DNA of 64,000 nucleotides from Evernia prunastri (GCA_003184365.1 NKYR01000054.1:168063-232062); one strand, 5' to 3'. Numbered from the stretch's first letter, positions 1 through 12,029 are shown. Made by a program: numbers and translations. Notes: generated by a model from the letters alone, not told the origin.

Positions 1-1623
1 GTTGGAAATCAGAGTAGGCGTTGAAGGAGACATCGTTTCCGTTTGGGTTCCGTCGTCATCATCGTCGGTAGTCACCGAGGGAGTGGCTTCCGATGGTGCC
101 GCGGGCAGAGGAGCGTCGTCCGCAAATACACGAGTGGGTTTGAGTGCGGTAGTTTCCCAAGGGAAGATGGGCTTCGGACGTTCGTATGCTGGCGGGGTCG
201 AGGGAACTTGATAGTACATGTCTTTTGGTGGCTCGGGATATTTTGGGGCTTGGAATAGCTTGCGATCTGCCGACATCTCGTAAGATTCCGTGGGAAAGTT
301 GGCGGCTTCAGGCCGGGAGTGAGCCGGTGGAGGGTTGCTGTCCATCGTTAGTGCGCTTTCAGCGGTCTTCATGCTACTCTTGCTCACTGTATAGGGTCCC
401 AGTCGATGGAGAAACGTCGTTGCTGTGCGGTGGGCGTTGGTTTGACCCCACCTTGCTGTATGTCTTCCGCTAGATCGGTCTTATCGGTCAGCGAGACCTC
501 GATTGTATGGACAGGAGCTTCGGGCTCCTTGAGCTTGTTGTCCTGCGGCCGTACCAAGGAGAAACCGTAGTCTGTACTTGATGTTTCGCCCTTGACGTAC
601 TGCTGCACCGTTCTTGGTTGCTTTGATGCTTGCCCTGATATGTATGCTGTTGTCTGTTGAAGTCTGTTAGCAGCGTATATTTCATATGGGGCAACAACGC
701 GACTTACTGGGGTCCTGTAGTGCTTGTCATAGACAGCCCACCACCGCCCCAACAACTCCTCATACGCTCCACTCGCTCCCTTTTGTTCCCTCCCAATCAG
801 CCAAGGCTTTTCGTTTCCAATGTAGTGCACCATGTTTATTTGGCTTTGAAAATGCCTGTAGGCAGGCACATATTGATAGTTCCCACTGGGCGTGCAATTG
901 TACGTGAAGCTCAATCTTTGCCAATCCCGGAAATGCATATTCAGCAGTCCTTGATCTGCTCCATCGAAACTTATTCCTCGTTGTGCCAGAGCCAGCAGAG
1001 CGTAGTAGTCGCCCATGTTGGGTTTCAGCGAGAGAACACCGCTGTTGAAACAATCCGGCCATCCTATGTCTGGTACAGCCGCAAAGCTTGAAGGGTTGTC
1101 GAATAGCTCATCGGGAGCTCGTAACGTCACGACGTCTGCGTCTATGTATACGATGTGGTCGAACTGGGTCTGCCGCCAAAGAGCTATCTTCGTAAAGGTG
1201 GAAACAAGGTCTGGTCGGTTCATGAGGTAGAGATTCTGCGGATACTTGTTCGTAATACGGTCGACGGGTATGATGTGGTCATATGTTGTCTGTCAACAAA
1301 GATCAGCACCATCGTCTGCATTGAAGTGACTTTGGGGTTGTACTTTGAGCTCCTCAAGTGTTAACGCAGATAAAGAGTCGAAGGTAACAAGGATGGCCAA
1401 TTGCTTCTTAGTACCATTGTCTCGTAAGGAATGTGCAAGCACCATAGCACCTGAGACTTGGTTTCAGCGTTGAGTTTGTCTAAAGAGCTTTGACCGTCTT
1501 ACCAGGCAGGTATGCATCGCTCGTGAGCAGCTAGGGATGGTCAGGTCGGTTCCCAGACACGATAAGGGTCGAGGGAGGGAATTTACTGACCGTGCAGAAG
1601 GTGTCTCGCCGTGTTGCCGCCAT
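1..1623 (-). CDS. Glycogenin (GT8 glycosyltransferase), 3' end cut by window edge
   Basis: Self-glucosylating primer of glycogen synthesis, cytosolic, using UDP-glucose. Exons by hand: 1591-1623, 1503-1530, 1344-1450, 388-1289 and <1-337; phases agree at every junction and introns have GT..AG ends. The start gives MAATRRDTFCTLLTSDAYLPG, the usual glycogenin opening. Family motifs follow: VLAHSLRDNGT, the DxD metal site in YIDADVV, FNSGVLSL, DQGLLN and the substrate-side stretch HYIGNEKPW. The last visible exon is proline-rich and contains RPKPIFPWE, a motif typical of the glycogenin C-terminal glycogen synthase-binding region in fungi, followed by an acidic run. The intron at 338-387 carries a GCACTAACG branch site. 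The true C-terminus lies outside the window. Identity is secure; isoform length is unknown. Confidence 0.93.
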
Positions 1624-2148
1624 ACTCACGAGATTCTGCTCATAACGAGTATCTTTATGCGTTGTGAGTGTGAAGCAGAAAGTTGGCAGAGAAAAACGGT
1701 TTTCTTCCCCACCTCGAGCCTGGACTTGAATTCGAGTGTCACATGCAAGCCAAACTTGCCCCACATCCAACCCTAATTTCCCGCCCGGGAGGGGGGGGGA
1801 AGGAGAGGGGCGGACTAGCCGAGGCGAATTGCCCCTAAGAAATTCTTCCGCCTTCAATCGTATGGCGCTCTAACAGCTCCAAGGGCCACAACCACGACGT
1901 CTTCAAGCTTACATATCTCCAGCTGTAATCTGTATGCCATGAGTAATTTTTTGACACTGTCTATGGAGCAAAATGCAAAAAGATACTTCGGTGCATATAC
2001 CTTGATAAAGTCCCGTACAAACTCCAGATCTGCCCAGTTCCCCAGTCAACAAAAAGAAAGCAAAATATGGAAACAATGGCGATCCTGCCTCCCATGCCCA
2101 AGGTCATGTTGTTCATTCATCCAACTCCAACCATTGCAGTCCCTCTCC
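1624..2148. other. Intergenic, divergent/terminal spacer
   Basis: Between the glycogenin start and the end of the F-box gene. Contains a G-run near 1790-1800 and pyrimidine-rich stretches. It serves as the glycogenin 5' region and the F-box gene 3' region. No convincing coding exon seen. Confidence 0.5.
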
Positions 2149-4257
2149 TCACATAACAGCACACCCTCCACTCCTCGCCCTTCTCCGTCCATTCCTTGGC
2201 CCTCCATCTTCCTCATCCGCGTGGACCATTGCCGCCTCCCTCAACCTCCGTCTTCTTCTTCTGGCCCCAGCGCCTTGTGCACCGGCTTCCTCACTCGCAA
2301 TCATATGCTCCGCCCACTTCATTTCCAGCCTACTCGCGGCTTTTGCTTCACCCTTCAACACCCTCTTCATATGCTCGTTGACAGTATCTTGATATCCGTA
2401 AAAGCACTTCAGAGAGATTACTTCTCGTCTATTGGGCTCGGTGTTGCGCGAGAGGATCTCGCGAATGCCGGTCCAAGTGACGTTCTGGCAGTCGTAGACG
2501 ACTAGATGGAGACCGACGGTTGGGGGAGCTATGGTGGCCAAAGCGTGATTACGGTCACGGATACGAACTTGCCCTGCGGCTTCTGTCAGGACGAGGTCCG
2601 AGACGCGCGTATTGTCCATAAAGATGGTATGAAGCTTGGGGCAAGACTTTATAACTTGGAGCATGCCGCTATCACCTAGATTCTCGCAATAGCTGATGTT
2701 GAGGTGGCGAAGCTTCGGAGCACACGGAGATTTGGCAAGGTTTTGGAGAGTGCTGTTGGAAAGGTGATCGACTTCTTCCAGGTTCAGGTGGGTCATATGT
2801 GGAGTAGATTCAAGTATTCCGGTAATCGCATCATCGGTCAATTCCTCACAAGAAGAGAGCTGAAGGCCACATAGATTAGGAACATTGCCTGACAGACATT
2901 TGACGCCTTTGTCGGTGAGTTGGGAGCATCGACTGAGATCGAGATGACGGAAATTGCGAGGCGAAACCACAGCACGTTCAGTCAAAGGATCGATTTCGGG
3001 GTCGACGCCTTGAATCAGTACCTGAAGGGCTTCGTCGTCAAGCTCAACGCAATGGTCGACAAATAGTCTTTCAAGTGTGTTGCGTTTAAAGAGCTCCAGA
3101 AGGAGTGCTTGATCATTGAAGCCTTTGACCTCTCCAGCTCGTAGGTCCTTGAGCCGAGAGCATGATTGTACGACTCTGATTAGACCTCTTGAATCAACGT
3201 TTGGACACCAAGATATATTGAGATGCTCCAGCTGTGGACAATTCTGAGCGATAATCCTAAGAGCAGAGTTGCTGAGACTCTTCATGCCTGAGAGGTTGAT
3301 GTGCATGAGCCGTGGATTTCGGAGAAGGAAATAATGCACCGAGCTCCTGTCAATACGGCAACCTTCGAGGGAGAAGTATTCCAAGTTTCTGCAGGCATCT
3401 GTGATACTTTGGGCGTCTTTGCCCCAGCTTTCAGGCATCTGCACGCAGCCCCTCAGGTTGAGATCCCTCACAAAAGGTCCAGCTCTCTCTAAGATCTTGG
3501 TCAACGAAGCTGCGGGTATGTCTTGATAATATTCCTGGGTGTCAAGATTTCTCCATAGCTGTCCATCAAAGCACAACCTATGCCACCTTCTTGAGACTGC
3601 TGAGCACTTGACGATATCTTTTGGCCTCAGGAATTGGAGTATATGCATTGCTAACTCTTGAGGCATCTCACCCCAGAAATTGAAATCCTTCCTCTTGCGA
3701 AGCTCCTTTACACGGACTATGGGCTTAGAGAAATAGTCCTCGAATACACCAGCCACCCCTAATGTAACAGCGGACATTGCTTCTTTGTTGCCCGCCCGCA
3801 TGTCTGCCGGCAAAGGTACACTCTTCGGCACAAGGGGAGCATGACTCGCAAGCTCACTGTCCAGACATCGAATCCGAGGCGAGGAACCGAGGTTATGATT
3901 GTCTATACCGGGCGTACTTGCTACTGAAGTTGGTGCGGTTGAGAATGCACCGGACTGCGTGGAAGAGTAAGAGTTCCCATGCGAATGGCCGTGTCTGGAG
4001 TTGGAGGATGATAAGGATACGCAGGACATTGACGCTTTGCTGCCCCCTGAATAAGAAGTAGGAGGAGCCCTGCGCATCGAAGCTAGCGATTGAGAGGATG
4101 ACATCCTTTGTAGGCTCTGCAAGAGACGCCTGCGACCCTTGAGCTTGGGTGGCTGCTCGAATGGAAGGGGTCCTCCTGGCAGTGGTGCTCCATGTATGCT
4201 GGTCGGGGTCATCGTCCCAGGCGATTCGGTCACCTCGTTCCAAATCACCTGAGACAT
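2149..4257 (-). CDS. F-box/leucine-rich-repeat protein, Grr1/FBXL type, with C-terminal CaaX box
   Basis: Probable substrate receptor of an SCF ubiquitin ligase. From the first in-frame ATG at 4257 the protein is about 702 aa. A long Ser-rich disordered N-terminus is followed by an F-box at about residues 195-240 (GEMPQELAMHILQFLRPKDI, then SRRWHRLC), then roughly a dozen LRRs to about residue 615 with recurring LRHLNISYCENLGDSG-like and LDLSRCSQLTDKGV-like units. The tail is polybasic (RRRRRR, GRRRARSGG) and ends CAVM, a CaaX prenylation signal as in human FBXL2/FBXL20. The frame stays open for 36 codons upstream of 4257 and reaches a possible acceptor (TTATTGGTAG near 4361-4370), so an upstream exon with the real start is possible. 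Confidence 0.85.
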   Translation of the reverse strand: MSQVIWNEVTESPGTMTPTSIHGAPLPGGPLPFEQPPKLKGRRRLLQSLQRMSSSQSLASMRRAPPTSYSGGSKASMSCVSLSSSNSRHGHSHGNSYSSTQSGAFSTAPTSVASTPGIDNHNLGSSPRIRCLDSELASHAPLVPKSVPLPADMRAGNKEAMSAVTLGVAGVFEDYFSKPIVRVKELRKRKDFNFWGEMPQELAMHILQFLRPKDIVKCSAVSRRWHRLCFDGQLWRNLDTQEYYQDIPAASLTKILERAGPFVRDLNLRGCVQMPESWGKDAQSITDACRNLEYFSLEGCRIDRSSVHYFLLRNPRLMHINLSGMKSLSNSALRIIAQNCPQLEHLNISWCPNVDSRGLIRVVQSCSRLKDLRAGEVKGFNDQALLLELFKRNTLERLFVDHCVELDDEALQVLIQGVDPEIDPLTERAVVSPRNFRHLDLSRCSQLTDKGVKCLSGNVPNLCGLQLSSCEELTDDAITGILESTPHMTHLNLEEVDHLSNSTLQNLAKSPCAPKLRHLNISYCENLGDSGMLQVIKSCPKLHTIFMDNTRVSDLVLTEAAGQVRIRDRNHALATIAPPTVGLHLVVYDCQNVTWTGIREILSRNTEPNRREVISLKCFYGYQDTVNEHMKRVLKGEAKAASRLEMKWAEHMIASEEAGAQGAGARRRRRRLREAAMVHADEEDGGPRNGRRRARSGGCAVM

Positions 4258-6488
4258 TTTGTAGAAGCCCGATAAGGAAGTTGTGTTTGATGAAGTGGTT
4301 CGGCCAGCCTCGGCACTTGGTTGCTGAACAGTAGTATGGCTCTGATGCTCCGATGTATCTACCAATAACCAATCACTTTTTTAAACAACAATGCACAGCT
4401 CGCAATGTGTTACTCTAACAATGAGCGTCTTCTAGAGCTGTTGGGTCCTCGCTGCTGACAGTGCGTACCTGGCGGGGTAAAAGCGGGTCAGCGTTGCATC
4501 CGTCTGACAGCCTTGAGAATGGGCACCTGAAGGCAAAACAGGCACACTCACAACTCAATGGGGGGACCTGGAGCGACTGAGAGGTACCAGCAGGCCAAAT
4601 CACACGATGCGTACTGCCCTTGATCTCAAGTGTTTGGAAAGGGTCGGTAGAGCAGCAGTCTCACGGTGTTGCCGGGCTTGGCGTTTTCGTTATCGTTTAT
4701 CGATAGCGATAAAGCGCGCAGATGACCCCGCAGAAGAACCTAGTGATGCGGGAGGGTGACCAAGAAAGCACACGACGATGTAGTCCTCTGATTGGCAGTG
4801 ACCCGATTCGAATAATGACTGTTGAGTCTCGAGAAGTGAGGAAGGAGGAAGAGGAGGAGAAGAAGAAGGGGAGGTGAGATTTGGAGAGCTGAAGCTACCT
4901 TACGCATTGCGGGTAGAATGGGGAGCCCAGCCCCACTAGAGTAGGTGGAGCTTTCCTGCAAGGGCCTAGATCGGGATTTGCAATTGTCTACTTGTTGCCG
5001 AAGTCACCGAGTGCTTGGGAATACATGGCTACGCTCGATCATGACCAAATTCGTCCAAGAGCCTTTCATCGCACTGCTGAGACTCGTCGCATCTCGATAG
5101 CTAATTTCGCCTGCCTTTTCTCACTAAAAATCATCTTCTCGCATATCATAACCCTCCACGCAATCAGAAGATGAATGTATTCACGAGAGCAGGGGTCTTT
5201 GGAGGTGTGGGTGTGGAAACACAATGGTGCCCAGGGCAATCGAGAGGGGTACTCCACGCTTGGGTACTTCAACGTCCACTAAGAGGGGCAAAGCACGCGA
5301 GGATGCATCGGCTCTTGCCCTGATTCAGCGCCTCGTGCGGTATTTATGTGGCCAATCATCGGCATTCCGTTTCGCCATGGCCTTTCCGCAATGCATCTAC
5401 GTACGTATAAAGCTGGCAACGTGGCGACGCGCTGGGTCCTTTCAAGGCCTGAAAGGACCCTTAGGAATTAATTAGGCTGTTCGAGCAAGATCCTGAGGGT
5501 CCAAACATCGCTGCGGCCTGTGCCGCAAGGGTGGACGGGATAGGTCAAGAAGAGAGCGAATGGAACAATCGGCAAGCGGCAGTACTTCACCCAGAGATTT
5601 TGTGAGGCATGGGGGAGTGTGGGGAAGACAAACCTACCTAGATTCTGTGCTACCTAACAATCTAAAAAGTCCGCTTTTGCGTACGAGAATTTTCATGCCT
5701 TAGATAATTACTCTAGTAGAATTCTGTAGACCGAGTGTTGTTAGATAATCAGACTTCGAATTTGGTATAGAAAAACCTGCTTCGCCACCACACCTTTCGC
5801 GGCACAACCGCCACCTGCATCGTCTCTCCTCAAACCTGGAAACCACCTCATCATGGTTTATAGAATCTACAACAACTCGAACTCAGCCTCCGTGATAGAT
5901 TTCGTGAACCTAGCCAACGCTTGCCGTTCTGAACCGCAGAGTCCTCTGGCTCTCGAAGATAACAGTGTCCGGGGCATGCAGAGTCTCGAAATTTTCCCAC
6001 GTACATTCGCTCTCCTACCACCCACAAAGCTGTGGCGAGCGACCAAACTCACGCTGGGAAGTTTTCCCGGAGGAGAGCCAGACTCGGGCAAAAGCTGAAA
6101 CCACTGCTACAAGCCGGATGACCGACCTTGGTTGTAGGCTAGAGATTCGATGGAATTGGTGTGCATTAATTATCATGTTGAGGACGACCAGTTAGAGCAC
6201 GATCCATTGCACAGAAGAAGTGGTATCAGTGTTGCAGAACACAACAAAGTTTTTATCGAAGTCTGCGCAAAGGCTTGTTGCACGCCATAGTGCGCCTGAA
6301 GCCATATTTTGTAAGAGGTAAATTAGGCCAGACGTGTCCACAACTCCAACCTTTGGCGGTAACCGATGTGGGATTCCTTTGCTTTTTGTTGTTGTCGTAG
6401 GTAGATCGTGATCCATCATTGTCCTGCAAAGCGGAGACGCGTAAATGCTGGCGTTCGAAAAAAGGAGAGCAGGTGTCCTGGGTCCAGG
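4258..6488. other. Long intergenic region, no supported gene
   Basis: About 2.2 kb. The first part is probably 5' sequence (perhaps a 5' exon) of the F-box gene. Holds a palindromic GATA-like block (TTATCGTTTATCGATAGCGATAA) near 4690-4712, an AG-rich tract near 4840-4880, and AT-rich sequence with repeated ACCTA/TCTA motifs at 5630-5760. Short frames such as 5853-6098 (81 codons) have no recognisable domain. Confidence 0.5.
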
Positions 6489-8090
6489 CTAGTGGAAAAG
6501 TAATTCTGGGGGTAAGTCATGGTACATCTGGTAGTCGAATTCGATACTCCATTCCAGCACAAAACACTTCGTAAGAGCGATTATCGCATTCGCTGACAGC
6601 CACGATCCTTTGCTCAGGGTGTGTCGTTCTCTTCTCCAAAAGTCCGTTTCGTCTAATACCGAGAGATCCTTCTCCGAGAGAAGCAACGCGGTATCAGTTA
6701 CCACCCTCACGGAATCTCCAGAGTTCCCACTACCAGCGAGAACGGAGTTGGCGGCTAATTCGGCCATAGCACCTCTGACGAAATCTGCTGACCATCCGTT
6801 TGCTTCAAGCTGCTCTGGCTGCCCGTCGATGAATGTACGAAGCCTTGATGCTAGATCTTGACGTAATTTATCCATGGTCGGCTTGGCGTAGGCAACAAGA
6901 ATGTCGCGAAGACCGCGGTGGATAGACCAAGACAGAGAAGACCAAGGCAAGCTATCGAGCGTTTGCTCCAAGATTCTCTGCTCCCGCTCTGGAACAAGCA
7001 TGCATAGTTGGGTATTCTTTTCTATGCTCGGTAAACGAAGCTCCATGGCGCCAGGTGGAGCGTCTTCATCCGTTTGTCGCGCTAAGAGAAAATCGACTTC
7101 ATATACCTTGCCGCCCATAAGGTTGTAGAGATGCCGGCTTCCATGTGCGCCTGGAAACCCTTTGGGCTGATACTCTAATACCCAAATCCCAGGCCGCTTT
7201 CGACCTGGGAAGGCACACTGAAATGACTTCCCGTCAGCCGAAGTGACGACTCCGGCCATCATTTGGACACATTTATTCACTCGCACCCGGAAAATCGGTG
7301 GATACACATCTGTTGAAGTGGTATGAGAGTCGTGAGGGTGAAAATGCACAACAGCGGGGGCGCCCAGGGGCCATTCGATGTAGAAGTGCCCACAATAGGA
7401 AGCATACGAGGCTCGGTGACCGCTTGCATCACTATAACGGAACATTGTTCGGCCATTGCAGAGAGCAATGATCGTAATCAGTGTCGTGCGTGAGATCACA
7501 ATGCACGTTGAAGAGTTATGTCGTGTAAGAGGACGAGTTTGCAGAGATGTCCATGATTGCAGTTCTTGACGGGAGTACACCCCGGGCTCAACATCTATTG
7601 TGCAAACAGTCGGCCTCTCGACCAAATGCTCTGTTATGGGTAAGCATCGCTGGGATTGCCTTGTAGGGGAGCGGCGAGGCATGTTGTGCGTTAGCGTTAA
7701 ATCGGCCTTGGTGTCCGCTCTGTAGACTTTGGCACCGGACCCGTAAATAGGACAAGGTGCGCATTGGTGAAAGGTTGCAAGAAGTGCGGTCCAGCTCGCT
7801 TTTCCAGGCTTCTCCAATGGGAGTCTGCTAACACCAATGAGATTGAAGCCGCAGAACCCATCAACGAGCTTTGCATGTATGATAGGACCAACCGGCGTAG
7901 GTTGCGCAAGTTGATTCCAAGCCTTCTTGGGCTGACGCTTTATCCAAGTTCCCAAATGCTCCTCATTGCGAGAGGTGTGGTATGGGTCCAATCGGTCCTG
8001 GATAGCACTTGCTTGAGTGATGAGAGAGCCAAGCCCGACGGCAGTGATCGTAAACGACAGCCATCCCGCAGTGGTTGCAGCAGCGTCCAT
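6489..8090 (-). CDS. Hypothetical protein, 533 aa, unclassified
   Basis: A single uninterrupted frame of 533 codons, start ATG 8090, stop TAG 6489. Residues about 8-26 (AGWLSFTITAVGLGSLIT) form a hydrophobic segment that could be a membrane anchor or signal anchor; no further clear membrane spans. The middle is Trp/Cys/His-rich (YCGHFYIEWPLGAPAV, then HFHPHDSHTT), and the C-terminal third is predicted helical. I do not recognise a catalytic motif or named domain. The length without introns, ATG context and even codon composition support a real gene. The pattern (N-terminal hydrophobic segment plus long soluble body) resembles conserved Pezizomycotina proteins of unknown function found near het-type genes, but that is only an impression. 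Confidence 0.75.
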   Translation of the reverse strand: MDAAATTAGWLSFTITAVGLGSLITQASAIQDRLDPYHTSRNEEHLGTWIKRQPKKAWNQLAQPTPVGPIIHAKLVDGFCGFNLIGVSRLPLEKPGKASWTALLATFHQCAPCPIYGSGAKVYRADTKADLTLTHNMPRRSPTRQSQRCLPITEHLVERPTVCTIDVEPGVYSRQELQSWTSLQTRPLTRHNSSTCIVISRTTLITIIALCNGRTMFRYSDASGHRASYASYCGHFYIEWPLGAPAVVHFHPHDSHTTSTDVYPPIFRVRVNKCVQMMAGVVTSADGKSFQCAFPGRKRPGIWVLEYQPKGFPGAHGSRHLYNLMGGKVYEVDFLLARQTDEDAPPGAMELRLPSIEKNTQLCMLVPEREQRILEQTLDSLPWSSLSWSIHRGLRDILVAYAKPTMDKLRQDLASRLRTFIDGQPEQLEANGWSADFVRGAMAELAANSVLAGSGNSGDSVRVVTDTALLLSEKDLSVLDETDFWRRERHTLSKGSWLSANAIIALTKCFVLEWSIEFDYQMYHDLPPELLFH

Positions 8091-8985
8091 AAAGGATAGC
8101 TGTCACGGGTCAGTAGATATCTGCGACCGCAGCCTGGTTTACTCACAAGAAGTTTGAGCGGGCCAGCCCAATATGTATCACCAGCTGTGTGCCGCATCGT
8201 GTCTCACAGCCTGATCGAAGTGAGATGCCTCGGGTACTCGTTGTAATTTCGGGGGGAAAGTCGTTTCGGCTGTTCTCAGACCTTCGGGATTTGTGGCTGT
8301 AAATCAATCGTGCCGGAAGCCAATGAGCAGAGAGGGATAAGCGACTGGGTGCGGCACGCCGCCTATTGGCACTTTTTCGAAGGAAAAAGGTGGTCTAGAA
8401 GGTGGACGGTAGTGCACATGTAGTTACCGTAGACCAATCTCGCTCACCTGAAGATACTGATGCTCAACCTTTCATTTGAAGAGTGACGGTCTTCGCAATG
8501 GAGGTCAATAGAACCTCAGCAATATGTCCTAGTGAACGGATGAAGAGCATACCTAGAGACTATATTCTATTTTCTCTAGTGCGGCCTACATTGTGCCGAC
8601 GTAGTGTGAAGTTGAATGAATTGAAATACAGATTGATATCAGTGATTCGTCTCTTCGTGACGGCCAGGCAATTCGAGGTAGCCTTGCTTAAAATGGGGGG
8701 GCTACCTAGGCTGGGGTGGGGCTAGACCGCCCGGTCGTCGCCCCTAGGCAACTACTCGTAGTTACGCTCCAGAAGATGCAAACAGACTGAGATGGAGATA
8801 TACAGGTCCTTGCAAGTTCGATGTAGCAAATGACAGACCGGCCCGAAGGAATTCAACTCTACGAGACCGAAGAACATACTTTGACTAGCAGTATTGTGTT
8901 GTTGAAACTTCAGTACAACATATTTCAGCGGTCGACTACCTCTATCCGTTCTAGAATTTTCGTGCTACATTCAGCGTCCTTCCAT
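8091..8985. other. Intergenic
   Basis: Promoter side of the 533-aa protein and terminator side of the SET gene. Contains a G-rich block at 8694-8722 and a CCTAGG/CCCCTAGG repeat around it. No coding exon supported. Confidence 0.5.
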
Positions 8986-10269
8986 TTACCGCACTCTGCG
9001 GCCTCCATCACGCCTGGTCACTAACTCCTGCAACCTCTCTTGGTCATCCATGTATCCCTCATAATCTCTCCCTGCACAGGAGGCAGTCATCTCCAGAGCC
9101 TTCTGTGCCCACTCACAAGCTTTTTTCAAGTTGCCAGAGCTGGCACTGAAGCTTGCGGCTTCTCGGAGACTGTCATAGCGTCAGCATTGATTAACCCCGT
9201 CACTAATAAAGTGGAAAAGACCAACGCACGCTCGGGTCAATTCCATGTTCTCCAGTCCTTCCTGGCGCAGCAGCTCCGCAATCTCAAGCACAGCAGCCAA
9301 AGCCTCGCGGTCGTTTTTAAAGGGACTGAGCATCGGTAGAGTGCCGTGCATGGCCAAGTTCTGATCGATGGGGAACAAGTGCTTACGCCTCTTCTCGCTG
9401 GCCCTGCCAAAGGTGGTGGAGACATCGCACGCTGGACAATCACAAGAAAATCCATATCGGCTCAGTTGGTTCTCACGTTCAGCGCGATCAATACAGATGC
9501 CGACATACGTAGTCAGGATTTCCTCGCCAGCTGCGATATCCTTAACTGCGTGCACTGTTTCTCGTCCGATGGTATTATTCCAGCAGTGATGGACGTTGGG
9601 TAAGCAGGAGTGGTTGATGCGTGATGCTTCAGGACATAAGACTGATCCTTCGTCGGCTTCAAAAGCATTCGTCTCGAATATAGCTAGGATCTTCACGTGT
9701 TCTTCAACCGATAGAGCCGCGGCACTCGCTCCTAGACCTTGCTGAACGCGGATGATGCTGGTTCTTGCGTCATCTTGAGCGGTAAGTTGTCGGCAAGAAA
9801 GTGAATGGAGCAAGGCTTGCTTGTCCGGTGAAAGCTTGGCAAATTCGGCAGGCACGTCCATTAAATTCTTGCGAGTGATATGTATCAACGGTGGTTCGCA
9901 CATGATTCTTGTTCCGCGCTTGAGACCTTGAACAGCAAAGACACCAAGGCCTTTTCCGGCTGCTTCTTTGATCTCGTAGAGCTTTGTTGAGGTTCCTGAT
10001 ACTTGCATGGGATTAATACTGTGTGGTGTATAGTTTGGGTGATACGAACAGAGATCTTGTGTTTCATTTGACCCTTCGCCAGAATCCGCACGTACAGCAT
10101 CGTCTCTAGCCTCCACTACCGTACCGGCGTCCTTATTTTCAGTGACAGTATGTTGATCGCCAGGTTGCCGACCCTTTCCACCCTTTTTGCCCCTTTTTTT
10201 CTGACCACCGCGATGGTTGCGGCGTTTGTTGCTCTTGGCTTTGTTGATTTCTCCCTCTGGTGCCTCCAT
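8986..10269 (-). CDS. SET domain protein, SMYD-like, 407 aa
   Basis: Putative protein-lysine methyltransferase. Exons 9230-10269 and 8986-9169; the intron has a GTGCGT donor and TGCTGACG branch site, and the total is 408 codons. The N-terminus is very basic and Lys/Gly-rich (RRNHRGGQKKRGKKGGKGR), suggesting nuclear or nucleic-acid contact. The SET domain starts at about residue 95 (GKGLGVFAVQGLKRGTRI) and contains the AdoMet/pseudoknot motifs RINHSC and GEEILTTYVG, then the post-SET Zn site FSCDCPAC. The C-terminal helices after SET, completed by exon 2, fit this fungal SET family. No MYND finger is seen in the SET insert, so it is not a complete SMYD protein. Substrate unknown. Confidence 0.9.
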
Positions 10270-12029
10270 TTACAGATGAGACGGATTGCTGCTAGGGCCA
10301 GCATTTTCAGCCTCCATGGCACTTGGAATTTTTTGATGCAATAGTTCTTACAAAAAAAGGTGAAACATCAAGGAAGGGGGTATGTGTTGGGAGGAGGTGA
10401 TTCTGTGAAGCCTTTGCCAAGACCTTGTAATTATGTGTTGTGAAGCAATCCACTGGAGTATGCAGCCGTCCGTGCGGGGCTCAGCATATGTTTCGGTGAA
10501 AACCTCGGGAATGTTTGAAATGGCTGCATAGAGTGTCTTTCCGTTCATTGTTCTTGTAAATCCACCGTGGAGATATATACTTTCACACCTTGTACATGAG
10601 TCTCTTGCTAGACATCCGTCGATCCATTTTGGATATCAAGACGATATATTCGACTTCAGATTGACGTGAACAACAGAGACTTCCCCTCTTTCCATCAACA
10701 AAGCCAGTCGGATTATTATTCGATTGGCATTCCGGACGATCTGTACTGGCTTGCATATGACTTTGACGCCAACCGCTTAAGTGTCTCGAGGCGCTGTGAG
10801 ATCTTGTTAGAGTATGACGTGCGATACCGTTCCAATGAGCTAGAGCTGGGACTGCTCAAACTGGTGAAAAAGTACGTGCTATTGAGGTGGAGAAGATTCC
10901 TGACGTCGAGAGCAGAGCGAAGTTCCGGACCAAATTGCCTTAAGTAGGTGCCTTTCATTTACCATACCTGGTAATACGTTAACAGTCCCTGCAGCCATGA
11001 TCCTGAACAATACCTTCGCACGTCGTCCCTCCACAGAATGTTGCACGCCAAAGATCATAATCATGACCGCCAAGAGAACCAAGACTTTCAATCTCTTTTG
11101 GATGACGAACGCGTAGCTCAGAGGACTATACCATCGTCACTTGTGGCTCTGATGGGTACCATTTCGCAGTCTGTATACGAACAACTAACCTTTTGGGAAT
11201 CGGACAACTCGTCGAACAGGGATGAAGGGCTCTCCGAGGACCAATCTCGTCATCATTCATTATCCAATTCTGGCCCCTTAAATCAATCCACATGAAAAAC
11301 ATTCCCCTGTGGGAGGCGCTCAAGCAGGATACGACGCACTCCGGCAGCCAAGATCCTCATAATCCACCACTTTACGCTAGTGCGTCGATTGCGAGAACCT
11401 CGCCACATCGGGCTTCTGAAGTCATGGAAAGGTTCACGCTGTGGAAACCGCGGGGAACGGGTGAGTAGGGGAAGTGGGATTTGTGAGGAGAGAAAAAAAG
11501 GATAGGGGACACCGCCGACTATAGTCCGCGCAGACATTAATACAACCAGCTTTTACCAATTGAGACGATGGAAAGCTGGCTTCAAATTGATGAAGATCGC
11601 AGCAGCTTGGCCGCTGCTGGAGGACTTGGGTCAAGAGCATATGCGTTACGCAGATGGACATTCTTATTGTACAGAAAACAATTCATCGTACACAGGAAAT
11701 TGTATGACCGAAATAATGGGTTTCCACTACGATTCCGAAGGTAACAGCGATGACAAGATAGCTTTCTTCAATATGTGATGGGCACGAGTATTGTAATTTA
11801 GACTGACTCGATGGCAGGAAGCGGAGGGCGGCGAGTGGCAGCTAGCTGGATGCGGCACGGCACGCCTTGCCCGAAACAGTACCCTAATCACACAGAACGT
11901 GTTGCGCGGACTCGAAGCTCAAGTTTCTCAACACAACCTTGGACAATTATCTGGACATTGTGGCATGCCACACTCCATTCTCTTCTTCATGATGCTGGTA
12001 AAATATCGCTCCATATTTTACCACCCAGC
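10270..12029. other. Intergenic with small unassigned frames
   Basis: About 1.75 kb between SET and ALKBH6-like genes. Frames at 10666-10947 (93 codons, charged, rich in Tyr/Arg/Leu) and 11038-11295 (85 codons, acidic) might be exons of an unannotated plus-strand gene, but no conserved motif or clear splice link joins them. The last 100 bases are the likely promoter of the dioxygenase gene. Confidence 0.4.

Noticed and set aside
384..1223. Glycogenin as a complete 279-aa gene ending at 384
   Set aside because: The in-frame stop lies inside a 50-base intron with GT..AG and a CTAAC branch; the next exon carries the RPKPIFPWE motif in phase.
2149..4365. F-box protein starting at 4365
   Set aside because: The codon there is TTG, not ATG; the first ATG in frame is 4257 and the true start may lie in an upstream exon.
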